Assembly (NCBI GenBank): GCA_015654475.1
Contig: JAATGV010000021.1
Coordinates: 1-59,107 of the forward strand
DNA: 59,107 bases
From: Actinomycetales bacterium
GTDB lineage: Bacteria > Actinomycetota > Actinomycetes > Actinomycetales > Microbacteriaceae
Reading direction: 5' to 3'
The translations under genes and the position numbers were made by a program. Shown here piece by piece: positions 29,585-38,595 of the stretch; position 1 is the first letter of the stretch, and each line of letters starts with the position of its first letter. The notes beneath the pieces are model-generated. The model saw nothing but the letters and a program-made list of their open reading frames with translations, did not search any database and was not told the DNA's origin.

Positions 29585-29630
29585 GACGGAAAGAGTCTCG
29601 GGTTATGGCCCGGGGCTCTTTCCGTCGTTT
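29585..29630 (+). terminator. intrinsic terminator after the flavin reductase
   Basis: An 18-bp stem (29585-29602 with 29609-29626), perfect apart from two G-U pairs, a 6-nt loop, then gttt. Confidence 0.88.
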
Positions 29631-29749
29631 AACCCCCAAACGCGCTTTGTCCTAGAGCAGTCCGAGTGGTGCAGACATAGCGGATATTGAGGTAAATGGG
29701 GTGGCGTCGCTGCGAGGGATCCCAGGGCCCGGGCAATTAGGCTTGGCCC

Positions 29750-30433
29750 ATGACGAATCCACCTCGCACAGTCGTTTTTCTCGCCTTTCCCGACATGACG
29801 CAGCTTGACCTGACCGGACCCGCCGAAGTGTTTGCCTCCGCTGAGGGCTTTCGTGTGGAGTTGGCGTGGAAAACACTTCAGCCTGTGGTCACCGATGGTG
29901 GGTGGGCGATTGTGCCGACCGTGACGCTTGACGAGGCACCCCAGGCCGATGTGATCATGATTCCGGGTGGCGCAGGGGTCAACCCGCTGCTTGGCGATCC
30001 GGAGGTTCTCGATTTTGTGCGGCGTCAGGCGGCCGGTGCGCAATGGGTGACTTCGGTGTGCACGGGTGCGCTTGTGCTCGGGGCAGCGGGCTTGCTGCAC
30101 GGCAAGCGGGCAACGACGCATTGGGCGTCTCACCAGTTCTTGGCAGACTTCGGGGCTGTGCCCGTGCATGAGCGGTTCGTGCAAGATGGCTTTGTGTTCA
30201 CCGCAGCAGGGGTGTCGGCAGGCATCGACATGGGGCTGGCATTGGTGGGCGCGATCGCAGGTGAGACTGTCGTTGCCGACGCGCAACTCGAGATGGAGTA
30301 CGAGCCTGCGCCGCCGTACGGTTTTGGATCGCCCGCCGCCTTTTCGGCGGAGCACGTTGATCGAATTGTGGACGGGGTGCGCGCGCGGCGCGGGCCGCTG
30401 GTTGAGGCAGCGGTGCGTGCACTGGGGGAGTGA
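29750..30433 (+). CDS. DJ-1/PfpI family protein, isonitrile hydratase-like
   Basis: 227 aa. The fold is shown by VVFLAFPDMTQLDLTGPAEVF, the acidic segment IMIPGGAGV and the nucleophile elbow SVCTGALVLGAAGLL (Cys near 103), followed by ATTHWASH. The T/C/D-G pattern resembles isonitrile hydratases more than PfpI peptidases, but many relatives are regulators or chaperones. It stands alone. Confidence 0.85.
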   Translation: MTNPPRTVVFLAFPDMTQLDLTGPAEVFASAEGFRVELAWKTLQPVVTDGGWAIVPTVTLDEAPQADVIMIPGGAGVNPLLGDPEVLDFVRRQAAGAQWVTSVCTGALVLGAAGLLHGKRATTHWASHQFLADFGAVPVHERFVQDGFVFTAAGVSAGIDMGLALVGAIAGETVVADAQLEMEYEPAPPYGFGSPAAFSAEHVDRIVDGVRARRGPLVEAAVRALGE

Positions 30434-30547
30434 CCGAGCGCGGGGCGGTGTCCCGTTGCCCGGCTGCGGTTGATCGAAATGCAATAGTTGTGCCTGAGGG
30501 CAGCTGCGCCGGGGTTTGGCACACGGCTGCTGGGGCCGCCGCGCGGC

Positions 30548-30794
30548 GGTGCCAGATGTGAAGGTTGCGCAAAGTGATTTCTGCGTGCGCAACACGTATC
30601 ACAGCGCATTGGTGCGCGGGTTCGACACGGTGCTGGTGTCTGATGCCCACACCACGCTGGACCGCGAGTTCAGGGGCCGCACAGTATCCGGGGCGGAGAT
30701 TGTGGAATTTGCGAATATGTATGCGGAGGAGCCAGGATCGTGGACGGGAGTAGCGGGTTCTGTGGCGCTCGCGGCGGACGTCGTGTTTGCTTGA
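30548..30794 (+). pseudogene. isochorismatase/cysteine hydrolase, C-terminal fragment
   Basis: About 80 residues remain: AQSDFCVRNTYHSALVRGFD with the catalytic-site Cys, then VLVSDAHTT. The family is about 180-200 aa, so the N-terminal half, with the catalytic Asp and Lys, is gone; the upstream 110 nt show only GC-rich sequence unrelated to it. A relic. Confidence 0.75.
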
Positions 30795-30815
30795 GGTGGG
30801 GCTTGCGGATGGTAT

Positions 30816-31835
30816 TCAGGACGGTGCTTGGCCGTGCTGGATGAGGTGGGGCAGCAGCAACCGCTGCCGAAACTCCTCGGGCGGTAGCGGATCATCGTCG
30901 CCCCGTTCGACGAGGCGCACTATGATCTCGATGATTGCGTGCGCCACCTCATCGATGGGCTGGGCGACGCTAGGAAACCCGAGTGAGACGGAGACCGGGG
31001 TGCTGTCGAAGCCGATGACGGGTACGTCGATGTCGGCCAGGATTGCCCCGAGGGCCAGGGTGTCGCTCGCGCAGACGATGGCGTCGAGGCCCGGATGAGC
31101 CTGCTGTAGGCCGATGGCCGCTTCTTTCGCCCCGCTGATCCCCTCCGTGGTTGCGCGCTGCAGTGTGGTGACGTCGGCGCGAGTCCAGCCCGCCTCCTCC
31201 GTCATCGTGTCCCGCCACCCTCTGCGACGTTCGTCGCCGGTGCCGGACGGGCTGGGCCAGCCGAGGAACCCGATCTCGTGATGCCCGCTCGAGAGCAGTG
31301 ATCGAGTGGCCTCGCGGATTCCGGAATATCCGTCGACATCCACCCAGCTGATCGCCTGGGACTCCTCGGCGGGCAGCCCCCACGGGCGTCCGAATGAGAC
31401 GAACGGGACGTGTCGGCCCAGCAGCCATTCGAGGCGAGGGTCCTCATGAGTGGTGCCAGTGATGATGAAGGCATCGACGTCTGAGCCCGCAAGGAGATCC
31501 TGGAACTGTTCGATCTCGTCGTATGGGTCGGCTGCGGAGAACAGAAGCACCCGCAAGCCCCGCGTGCGGGCGTGCACGGTGACTGAGTGCAGGAGGGTAT
31601 CCAGGATGGAGCCCGAGATGCCGTCTCCGGAAGGGGCGATTCTGATCGCAAGCGTGGAACTGGTGCGCGTGCGCAACCGGCGTGCCGAGGCATGCGGTCG
31701 GTAGCCGAGTTGGTTGATCACCGCGAGGACACGTTCCCGAGTGGCAGGTCGGACGACCTCGGGGGAGTTGAGCACGTTGGATACGGTCTGGCGCGAAACA
31801 CCGGCCGCAGTGGCGACGTCGTAGATCGTTGTCAT
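30816..31835 (-). CDS. LacI-family transcriptional regulator of the sugar ABC cluster
   Basis: 339 aa. The helix-turn-helix and hinge are complete (TIYDVATAAGVSRQTVSNVLN, then PHASARRLRTR). Residues 60-335 are the periplasmic-binding-protein-like effector domain (LLAGSDVDAFIITGT, DAIVCASDTLALGAI, VIGFDSTP). It is divergently oriented from the ABC genes with a 24-bp palindrome between, so it most likely represses that operon and itself until a sugar binds. Confidence 0.92.
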   Translation of the reverse strand: MTTIYDVATAAGVSRQTVSNVLNSPEVVRPATRERVLAVINQLGYRPHASARRLRTRTSSTLAIRIAPSGDGISGSILDTLLHSVTVHARTRGLRVLLFSAADPYDEIEQFQDLLAGSDVDAFIITGTTHEDPRLEWLLGRHVPFVSFGRPWGLPAEESQAISWVDVDGYSGIREATRSLLSSGHHEIGFLGWPSPSGTGDERRRGWRDTMTEEAGWTRADVTTLQRATTEGISGAKEAAIGLQQAHPGLDAIVCASDTLALGAILADIDVPVIGFDSTPVSVSLGFPSVAQPIDEVAHAIIEIIVRLVERGDDDPLPPEEFRQRLLLPHLIQHGQAPS

Positions 31836-31923
31836 GGTGCCGCCTCTCGAAGTCGTTGGTATTCATCTTGCCGCGTCCGGACGGGAGGTTTGACAGCAAT
31901 GGATGTGTTGAGTAGCCTAAAGG

Positions 31924-31947
31924 CGGAATTTGAACGATCAAATTCCG
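31924..31947. promoter_or_regulatory. LacI-type operator palindrome
   Basis: Perfect 10-bp arms (cggaatttga and tcaaattccg) around acga. The core ttgaacgatcaa has the shape of LacI-family sites with a central CG. It sits between the divergent lacI-type and ABC genes, 106 nt before the binding-protein ATG. A second, weaker pair (gaccg/cggtc) follows at 31952-31963. Confidence 0.85.
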
Positions 31948-32029
31948 TTGTGACCGAACGGTCGCAAGAGTGATTCTCGAACCCGGGGAAGCGTAGTCTC
32001 GGGTCGATAAATGCACTGAGGAGAAACAA

Positions 32030-33289
32030 ATGCAACGACGCATAACACGACCGCTTGGCGCGATAGCGCTGGCAGCGGTCTCAGCAGTGGCTCTGGTGGG
32101 GTGTGGTTCCGGCTTTTCCAGCGAGTCGGCAACCGGCAGCTCCACCACGCTCACCAACGATTCGACGGACGGGCTCACGGTCTTGATCGGATCCAGCTCG
32201 GACGCCGAGACGGCTGCTGTCCAAAAGGCGGTTGCGGACTGGTCCGCATCCTCCGGGGTCAAGGCCACCGTTCAGGTCGCCAGCGACCTTTCCCAGCAGC
32301 TGTCCCAGGGATTCGCCTCGGGCGATCCAGCGGACGTGTTCTATCTGCAGTCCGACTACCTCGCAGGGTACGCATCCAACGGGTCGCTGCTCGCATACGG
32401 GGATCAGCTCTCCAACAAGGATGACTTTTACTCGACCCTGGTGTCGTCCTTCACCTACGACGGGCAGTTCTACTGCGCTCCGAAGGACTTCTCAACTCTG
32501 CAGTTGTTCATCAACACGGATTACTGGAAGGCTTCGGGGCTCACCGATGCCGACTACCCGACCACCTGGGAAGAATTGCAGGATGTCGCAACCAAGCTGA
32601 CGACCGACGACCACGTCGGCCTCACCTTTAGCGCAGAGTACGCGCGCGTCGGTGCATTCATGGTTCAGGCAGGTGGCAACCTGATGAACGCTGACAGCAC
32701 TGAGGCCACGGCGAACACCGACGCGAACGTCACCGCTCTCACCGAGGTGAAGTCGCTCCTCAACTCCGGGTCGGTCAAATATGCGGCGGATCTTGGCGCA
32801 GGCTGGGGTGGCGAGGCATTCGGCAACGGCGACGCGGCGATGGCTATCGAGGGAAACTGGCTGGTAGGGAGCCTTTCGGCTGACTACCCGGATCTCGGCT
32901 ACAAGGTCGTCGAGCTGCCCGCAGGCCCCGTAGGACAGGGAACCCTCCAGTTCACGAACTGCTGGGGAATCTCGCAAGACAGCGCAGACCAGGCCGATGC
33001 TGTTGCGCTTGTCGAAAAGCTGACAAGCACAGACGACCAGATGGCCTTCTCCTCCGCCTTCGGCGTGATGCCGTCCATCCAGTCGGCCGCAGATCAGTGG
33101 AAAGCCGAGAACCCCGACCTTGTCGCTTTCCTTGACGGAGCAGAGTATGCGGCAGGCGTGCCAACCGCCAAAGGCGCGTCGGATGTGGTGAGCGATTTCA
33201 ATTCCAAGCTGGAGTCTCTCGCAACGGGCGACCCGGCGGCGATCCTCGCACAGACGCAGAAGAACCTCGAAGCAGCTCTCTCCGAGTGA
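32030..33289 (+). CDS. sugar ABC transporter substrate-binding lipoprotein
   Basis: 419 aa. A type II signal peptide: basic MQRRITR, hydrophobic run, lipobox LVGC with Cys at 25. The mature protein is an extracellular solute-binding protein family 1 fold (GDPADVFYLQSDYL, GLTDADYPTTWEEL, GNGDAAMAIEGNW, PSIQSAADQWK). It delivers an oligosaccharide to the two permeases that follow. Together with the debranching-type glycosidase downstream, a maltodextrin- or glucan-like ligand is plausible but not proven. The stop overlaps the next GTG. Confidence 0.93.
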   Translation: MQRRITRPLGAIALAAVSAVALVGCGSGFSSESATGSSTTLTNDSTDGLTVLIGSSSDAETAAVQKAVADWSASSGVKATVQVASDLSQQLSQGFASGDPADVFYLQSDYLAGYASNGSLLAYGDQLSNKDDFYSTLVSSFTYDGQFYCAPKDFSTLQLFINTDYWKASGLTDADYPTTWEELQDVATKLTTDDHVGLTFSAEYARVGAFMVQAGGNLMNADSTEATANTDANVTALTEVKSLLNSGSVKYAADLGAGWGGEAFGNGDAAMAIEGNWLVGSLSADYPDLGYKVVELPAGPVGQGTLQFTNCWGISQDSADQADAVALVEKLTSTDDQMAFSSAFGVMPSIQSAADQWKAENPDLVAFLDGAEYAAGVPTAKGASDVVSDFNSKLESLATGDPAAILAQTQKNLEAALSE

Positions 33290-34419
33290 ACAGAATGACG
33301 ATGCATCTTCGCGCGTCTCATCGCGCTGGTGGCTCTCGCCGTGCCGGGTCCGGTCTTCGGCACGGCGAGAGCCTGGCGGGGTGGATGTTCATCACTCCCA
33401 TGGTCGTCATTCTCGGGCTGTTCCTGGTGATACCCGTCGGGATGGCGCTCTGGGTGAGCTTCTCCGACTGGGGCGGCCGTGGGAGCCCATTCTCTTCCGG
33501 CGTCGAGTTCGTGGGACTCAACAATTACGCTGATGTCCTCACGGGTGGAGGCCTCGCGCAGCAGGACTTCGGTACCTCGCTTCGTAACAACCTCTGGTAC
33601 GTCCTACTCGTGGTGCCGCTCCAGACGGCACTTGCGCTCGGGCTCGCCGCCATGGTCAATAAGCGGGTGCTGCACGGGCGCGGGTTCTTCCGCACCGCCT
33701 ACTACTTCCCGTCCGTGACCAGCACGGTCGCGATCACCGTGCTCTGGATGTTCCTGTTCAGCGCTTCAGGATCGATCAACAAGGTGCTTTCCTGGGTCGG
33801 CATCAATGGTCCGAACTGGTTCAATGACCCGGACGGAGTACTTCATACGGTGCTCGGCTGGCTCGGGATCTCGAACGGACCGGCCTGGATGGAGAACGCC
33901 GACTTCCTCGGCGTCTCGCTCTGGGACTGGATATCGGGCCCATCCTTCGCCATGTTCGCCCTGATCCTGATGGCCGTGTTCACGACGAGCGGAACCTTCA
34001 TGCTGCTGTTCATCGCGGCGCTCCAGAACCTCAGCCCGGAAGTGGATGAGGCTGCGACCATGGATGGCGCCAACGCTTGGCAGAAGTTCTGGAAGGTGAC
34101 CCTTCCGCAGCTCAAGCCGACACTGTTCACGGTGGTGACCCTGGGGATCATCGGCTGTTGGCAGGTTTTCGACCAGATCTACACCGGAACGCAGGGAGGC
34201 CCAGGAAAGACGACGGTCACTCCCGCCTATCTGTCGTACTCCACCGCATTCAATAACCAGCAGTGGGGGCGTGGGGCCGCGATCTCCTTCGTTCTATTCG
34301 TCATCATCGTGGTCCTCACCATCGTGCTGCGCTGGGCTTTCCGGGAACGCCCGCTCCCGCGGCGGCAGCGCCGGTACTACGAGTCGCTCGTAGCGAAGAA
34401 GAAGGAGGCACAACGGTGA
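33286..34419 (+). CDS. sugar ABC transporter permease (MalF type)
   Basis: 377 aa from the GTG at 33286 (ATG at 33295 possible). Six or more membrane helices. The coupling EAA loop reads EAATMDGANAWQKFWKVTLP near residue 255. The large loop between helices 3 and 4 (about 155-215) is longer than in many MalF/UgpA proteins. It needs an ATPase, which is not encoded here. Confidence 0.92.
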   Translation: MNRMTMHLRASHRAGGSRRAGSGLRHGESLAGWMFITPMVVILGLFLVIPVGMALWVSFSDWGGRGSPFSSGVEFVGLNNYADVLTGGGLAQQDFGTSLRNNLWYVLLVVPLQTALALGLAAMVNKRVLHGRGFFRTAYYFPSVTSTVAITVLWMFLFSASGSINKVLSWVGINGPNWFNDPDGVLHTVLGWLGISNGPAWMENADFLGVSLWDWISGPSFAMFALILMAVFTTSGTFMLLFIAALQNLSPEVDEAATMDGANAWQKFWKVTLPQLKPTLFTVVTLGIIGCWQVFDQIYTGTQGGPGKTTVTPAYLSYSTAFNNQQWGRGAAISFVLFVIIVVLTIVLRWAFRERPLPRRQRRYYESLVAKKKEAQR

Positions 34420-35282
34420 GCGCGTTTGCCGTACATCGTCACCGCGAGTTCAACCCTCGCAGGGCGGCTGCATCCAGCTTGGTCTATGCACTTCTCCTCG
34501 CGCTTGCGGTCCTCTACATTTTCCCGTTCCTCATCCAGATCGCGACATCTTTCAAAACAGATGCAGACGCGGCGAGCAACCCGATCTCGCTCGTCCCCGA
34601 AATGTGGACCACCGCGGCTTACCGCAGGCTGTTCCTCAACTCGGACTTTCCCATCTGGTTGAAGAACTCGGTCATCGTCACGATATTCGTCACGCTCGGC
34701 CGGGTATTCTTCAACTCCCTTGCAGGATATGCGTTGTCGCGACTTCGTTTCCGTGGCCGCAACGTCGTGTATGGCGGGCTTGTAGCCGTGATGAGCGTAC
34801 CGATGGTCGTTCTACTCATCCCGAAGTTCCTCGTGATCAATCAGGTGGGCATCTACGATTCATACGCCGGAATGATATTGCCGCTCCTCGTTGATGCCAG
34901 TGGCGTCTTCATCATGAAGAACTTCTTCGACTCCATTCCCGTAAGTGTGGAGGAGCAGGCCAGGATCGATGGCGCAGGATCCTTCAGGATCTTCTGGTCC
35001 ATCGTGCTTCCGATGGCCCGGCCGGCGCTGGTGACCATCATCATCCTCTCCTTCCAAGGGTCGTGGAACGAGCTCAGTCACTTCATCGTCTCTGCCCAGT
35101 CTCCGGCGCTTACCACCCTGACCAAGGGTGTGGCCTCGCTTGCCAGCGGGCAGCTCTCCGCAGGCACCCAATATCCCATCAAGCTCGCGGCGGCGGTCAT
35201 CATGACGATCCCGGTTGCGGTGCTGTTCTTCCTTTTCCAGAAGAAGATCATGAACTCGAGCGAAGGAGCCGTCAAGGAATGA
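34416..35282 (+). CDS. sugar ABC transporter permease (MalG type)
   Basis: 288 aa from the GTG at 34416, after aaggagg and overlapping the first permease by 4 nt. Six helices. The EAA loop EQARIDGAGSFRIFWSIVLP is near 185, and the C-terminus (FLFQKKIMNSSEGAVKE) is typical of the MalG/LacG group. It pairs with the preceding permease. Confidence 0.92.
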   Translation: MSAFAVHRHREFNPRRAAASSLVYALLLALAVLYIFPFLIQIATSFKTDADAASNPISLVPEMWTTAAYRRLFLNSDFPIWLKNSVIVTIFVTLGRVFFNSLAGYALSRLRFRGRNVVYGGLVAVMSVPMVVLLIPKFLVINQVGIYDSYAGMILPLLVDASGVFIMKNFFDSIPVSVEEQARIDGAGSFRIFWSIVLPMARPALVTIIILSFQGSWNELSHFIVSAQSPALTTLTKGVASLASGQLSAGTQYPIKLAAAVIMTIPVAVLFFLFQKKIMNSSEGAVKE

Positions 35283-35344
35283 CCAAAGACGCTCCCGCTG
35301 CCGAGCATCCCAACCCCATGTCTGACGAAAGACCCGAGATATGA
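35279..35344 (+). CDS. possible 21-residue coupling peptide between permease and peptidase E
   Basis: The ATG overlaps the permease stop (ATGA) and the stop overlaps the peptidase E ATG (ATGA). It would encode MTKDAPAAEHPNPMSDERPEI. No family is recognisable. It may only serve to carry ribosomes from one gene to the next, or be chance. Confidence 0.35.
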   Translation: MTKDAPAAEHPNPMSDERPEI

Positions 35345-36072
35345 CAACCAGCGTGCCCACCATCCTCGCAACCTGTGCGGGGATGGGCCCAGGGAGATGG
35401 CTCGACGCCTCTTACGGCAGGTTGATGCGCTACGCGGTCGAGCTCGCCGGGGTGACCGGCCGCGCGCCTCGCGTTCTTCACGTCAACACCGCGGGCGGCG
35501 ACCAGAGGGCCGCGGAGGGCGACGAAATAGCGGCAGGCAAGGCGGCGGGCATTGAAGTGTCTCATCTGAGGCTCTTCCCGCACCCCAACGTTCCGGACCT
35601 GCGCGAGGCGGTGCTCTCCAGCGATGTCGTCTGGGTTGGGGGAGGGAGCGTCTCAAACCTTCTTGCGGTGTGGCGCGTGCATGGGCTCGACCGTGTCTTC
35701 ACGGAGGCGTGGAGCAGTGGAGTCATTCTCGCGGGCATCTCCGCGGGTGCACTCTGTTGGCACACTTCGGGAACGACCGCCTCGTTCGGGCCCGAGATAG
35801 CCACCTTCCATGACGGGCTCGGGTTCATCCCGCACTCCCTTGGGGTCCACTACGACTCGGATCCGCAGCGTCAGGAGATTCACGAGGGCGCCATCGCCCG
35901 TGGCGAACTTTCGGCAGGCTATGCCCTGGATGAGGGGGTGGGGATCGTCTACCGCGGCACCGAGGTGGACGAGATCGTCGCGGAGAGCAGCGGAAACGCC
36001 TATTGGATCGAGCAGGACCTGGACCATGTTCGCAAGACAACCATCACGCCCGTACGCCTCGCGAATCACTGA
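35341..36072 (+). CDS. peptidase E (S51 family)
   Basis: 243 aa. The class I amidotransferase-like fold of the S51 dipeptidases: WVGGGSVSNLLAVWR near 99, nucleophile elbow AGISAGALCWH with Ser near 134, then a conserved LGFIPHSLGVHYDSDPQR region. PepE cleaves Asp-X dipeptides; some relatives are cyanophycinases. It is unusual inside a sugar uptake operon; the ATGA overlap supports cotranscription. Confidence 0.88.
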   Translation: MTTSVPTILATCAGMGPGRWLDASYGRLMRYAVELAGVTGRAPRVLHVNTAGGDQRAAEGDEIAAGKAAGIEVSHLRLFPHPNVPDLREAVLSSDVVWVGGGSVSNLLAVWRVHGLDRVFTEAWSSGVILAGISAGALCWHTSGTTASFGPEIATFHDGLGFIPHSLGVHYDSDPQRQEIHEGAIARGELSAGYALDEGVGIVYRGTEVDEIVAESSGNAYWIEQDLDHVRKTTITPVRLANH

Positions 36073-36120
36073 ACCAGCCAACACCCATCCCTCTTTTCTT
36101 AACCACTCCCTCACAACGGA

Positions 36121-38157
36121 ATGAGTACAACTCCTATGTCTGACTCCAGCCTCCAGCCGTGGCTCCACGATCGCAGCATCCTCGTCTCCGCACCCGCCCA
36201 AGTCTGGTCGGACCCGAGCGGCGACATTGGCAGTCGCCCGATCGACGGCATCTATTTTGGGGATAGGCGAGTGGTGTCTGCATGCCGAATCGACCTCGAC
36301 GGTGTCGCCCCGGTGGCGGTTTCCACTGAGCGCCTGAGCGCGAGTGCGAGCAGTTATCTCGCCCTTGCCCGCCAGTTCCCTGCCCCGACAGCTGACCCTC
36401 GGGTCGCCGTTGAGCGCCGTCGTAGCCTGCGTGCTGGAACTCTGCGCGAGCGGATCCTGCTCAGCAACGGACTCGATGAGGCGATCAACACCACGCTCCG
36501 GGTCACGCTCGTCGGAGCGGACGACGACATGCAGGCGGTCAAGGGCGGGGCGCCTTCCGTGGCCGCTGCCTTCGTCCCTCAGCCTGCAGGCCACGCGCGC
36601 CTGGACTCGGCGGGCACCATCGCGATCCTCGATGCCCCGGAGGCAGAGCTGAGGCACGACCGTGCGGGCACCGAGTTGATCTGGCGTGTGACTGTTCCTG
36701 CAGGAGGCGAGAGCACGCTTGAGTGGACGCTGGAACTCTCGGGCGCATCCATCGTCACCGCAGCGCCGGGCAGCGCCGAATGGGATGGCATCCATGTGAC
36801 ATCGGGGGACCCCCGCCTCGGTCGCTGGTTGAATCGCTCGCTGAGCGACCTCGCTGAGCTGCGGATGGCCATCGTCGACGAACCCGAAGACGAGTTCCTT
36901 GCCGCGGGCGCGCCCTGGTATTTCACCCTATTCGGACGAGACTCGCTCTGGGCAGCCCGCTTCCTCCTGCCCTTCGGAACGCGGCTTGCGGAAGGGACCC
37001 TGAAGACCCTTGCGCGCAGACAGGGACATGCAGTCGTGCCGCAGACGGCGGAGCAGCCAGGCAAGATCCTGCACGAACTCCGGGCTCTGCCCGTCGAAGC
37101 CGGCGGAGGGAAAATGCTTCTGCCACCGCAGTATTACGGCACCATCGACGCGACATGCTTGTGGATCTCCCTCCTCGCTGAGTCTTGGGATTGGGGAATG
37201 CAAGAGGAGGCCGTCGAGCGCCTTCTTCCGGCTCTCGAATCGGCGCTGGATTGGATGAGCGGCTACGGGGATTCTGATGGGGATGGCTTCCTCGAATATG
37301 AGGACGTGAGCGGGCACGGGCTCGCTAACCAGGGTTGGAAGGACTCCAGCGACTCCATCCAATGGCGTGACGGTCGCCTCGCCGACGGGCCGATAGCCCT
37401 CAGTGAAGTCCAGGGATACGCGTATCAGGCGGCGCGTGACGGCGCTCGTCTGCTCGACAGGTTTGGTCGTCCGGGGGCGGATCGTTGGCGCGAATGGGCC
37501 GACAGGCTCAAGGAACGATTCAACTCCACCTACTGGTGCGACGACGAGTTGGGTGCATATCCGGGGGTCGCTCTCGATGCGAACAAGCGTCTCGTCGACT
37601 CGGCCACCAGCAACATGGGGCATCTGCTTGGTACAGGAATCCTCACGTCGGATGGTGCCGCGGCTGTGACCCGTCGGCTCGTCTCTGCGGAAATGAACTC
37701 CGGATTCGGAATTCGTACGATGTCGGACAGGTCGGCAGGATACTGGCCGCTGAGCTACCACGGAGGCTCCATCTGGCCGCATGACACGGCGATCACGATC
37801 AGTGGCATGGTGAAAGAGGGATACCTTCGCGAGGCTGCCGACATCGCGGAAGGCCTTGTCTCCGCTGCGGAGGCGTTCGACTACACGATTCCGGAACTCT
37901 ACTCGGGGACCAGCCGTTCTGAAGCAGGCGTTCCGGCCGCCTATCCCGCGGCCTGCCGTCCCCAAGCGTGGTCGGCTGCGTCCGCTGTCGCAGCGCTCAC
38001 CGCGCTGCTCGGCATCAACCCGACGGAGCGCTCGGGGCTTCGCACGACCCCGGTGGCGCATCCACTCGCCCGTGACATCAACGTTGTTCCGGGATTCCGA
38101 GTCGGTGCGCGATCGTTTCGGATCGCGGACTCGGTGGTCGGGGAGGGTGGTGAGTAG
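36121..38157 (+). CDS. glycogen debranching enzyme-like / amylo-alpha-1,6-glucosidase family protein
   Basis: 678 aa from the ATG at 36121 (36136 also possible). Residues about 20-215 are the N-terminal beta domain of glycogen-debranching-type proteins (GDIGSRPIDGIYFGDRRVVS). The rest is an (alpha/alpha)6 barrel: WYFTLFGRDSLWAAR, LPPQYYGTIDATCLWI, QGYAYQAARDGARLL, YHGGSIWPHDTAI. No signal peptide, so it would cut alpha-glucoside linkages inside the cell after uptake by the ABC system. The exact bond is not readable. Confidence 0.87.
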   Translation: MSTTPMSDSSLQPWLHDRSILVSAPAQVWSDPSGDIGSRPIDGIYFGDRRVVSACRIDLDGVAPVAVSTERLSASASSYLALARQFPAPTADPRVAVERRRSLRAGTLRERILLSNGLDEAINTTLRVTLVGADDDMQAVKGGAPSVAAAFVPQPAGHARLDSAGTIAILDAPEAELRHDRAGTELIWRVTVPAGGESTLEWTLELSGASIVTAAPGSAEWDGIHVTSGDPRLGRWLNRSLSDLAELRMAIVDEPEDEFLAAGAPWYFTLFGRDSLWAARFLLPFGTRLAEGTLKTLARRQGHAVVPQTAEQPGKILHELRALPVEAGGGKMLLPPQYYGTIDATCLWISLLAESWDWGMQEEAVERLLPALESALDWMSGYGDSDGDGFLEYEDVSGHGLANQGWKDSSDSIQWRDGRLADGPIALSEVQGYAYQAARDGARLLDRFGRPGADRWREWADRLKERFNSTYWCDDELGAYPGVALDANKRLVDSATSNMGHLLGTGILTSDGAAAVTRRLVSAEMNSGFGIRTMSDRSAGYWPLSYHGGSIWPHDTAITISGMVKEGYLREAADIAEGLVSAAEAFDYTIPELYSGTSRSEAGVPAAYPAACRPQAWSAASAVAALTALLGINPTERSGLRTTPVAHPLARDINVVPGFRVGARSFRIADSVVGEGGE

Positions 38158-38179
38158 GGGCTGAGTTGGGTTTGAGGCC

Positions 38180-38225
38180 GGGCTGGGCTGGGCTGAGTTT
38201 GATTTGGTCTGGTCTGGTCTGGTCT
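38180..38225 (+). repeat. short G/T-rich tandem repeats
   Basis: Three copies of gggct (38180-38194) and four copies of ggtct (38206-38225), in a G/T-rich stretch between the glycosidase and the tRNA. The rest of 38158-38327 has nothing recognisable apart from AT-rich sequence (taatattgct) near 38291 that may belong to the tRNA promoter. Confidence 0.7.
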
Positions 38226-38327
38226 GGGTTTGGCCGGTGGCTGGATTGACTCATCACTTGCTTAGGGAGCGAGGCCCGGGTCTGGGCGTGTAATATTGCT
38301 TAGGTTGTCGACATGTTCGACGACTGA

Positions 38328-38401
<74 letters not shown>

Positions 38402-38406
38402 CAGAT

Positions 38407-38445
38407 GCGATAGCGGGAGACCATAAAATGGTCTCCCGCTATTGC
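38407..38445 (+). terminator. terminator hairpin after tRNA-Pro
   Basis: A 17-bp stem (38407-38423 with 38429-38445, one G-U pair) around taaaa, five bases behind the tRNA. Confidence 0.88.
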
Positions 38446-38595
38446 GTGTAGGTGGTCTTGCAATGGGCCCCTGCGGTTTCGGGTGCGCGCTTGAGGCGAA
38501 GCGTCAGCTTCGCTTGGTTGCGCGCGACCGGCGCAGGGAGCAGCCCGACCACTTGGAGGGCATCCGCGCTACGCGGGTGCCCTCCAAGCATTGAT

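Noticed and set aside
36928-38061. 377-codon minus-strand frame opposite the glycosidase
   Set aside because: Shadow of a strongly supported gene; no domain or start signal.
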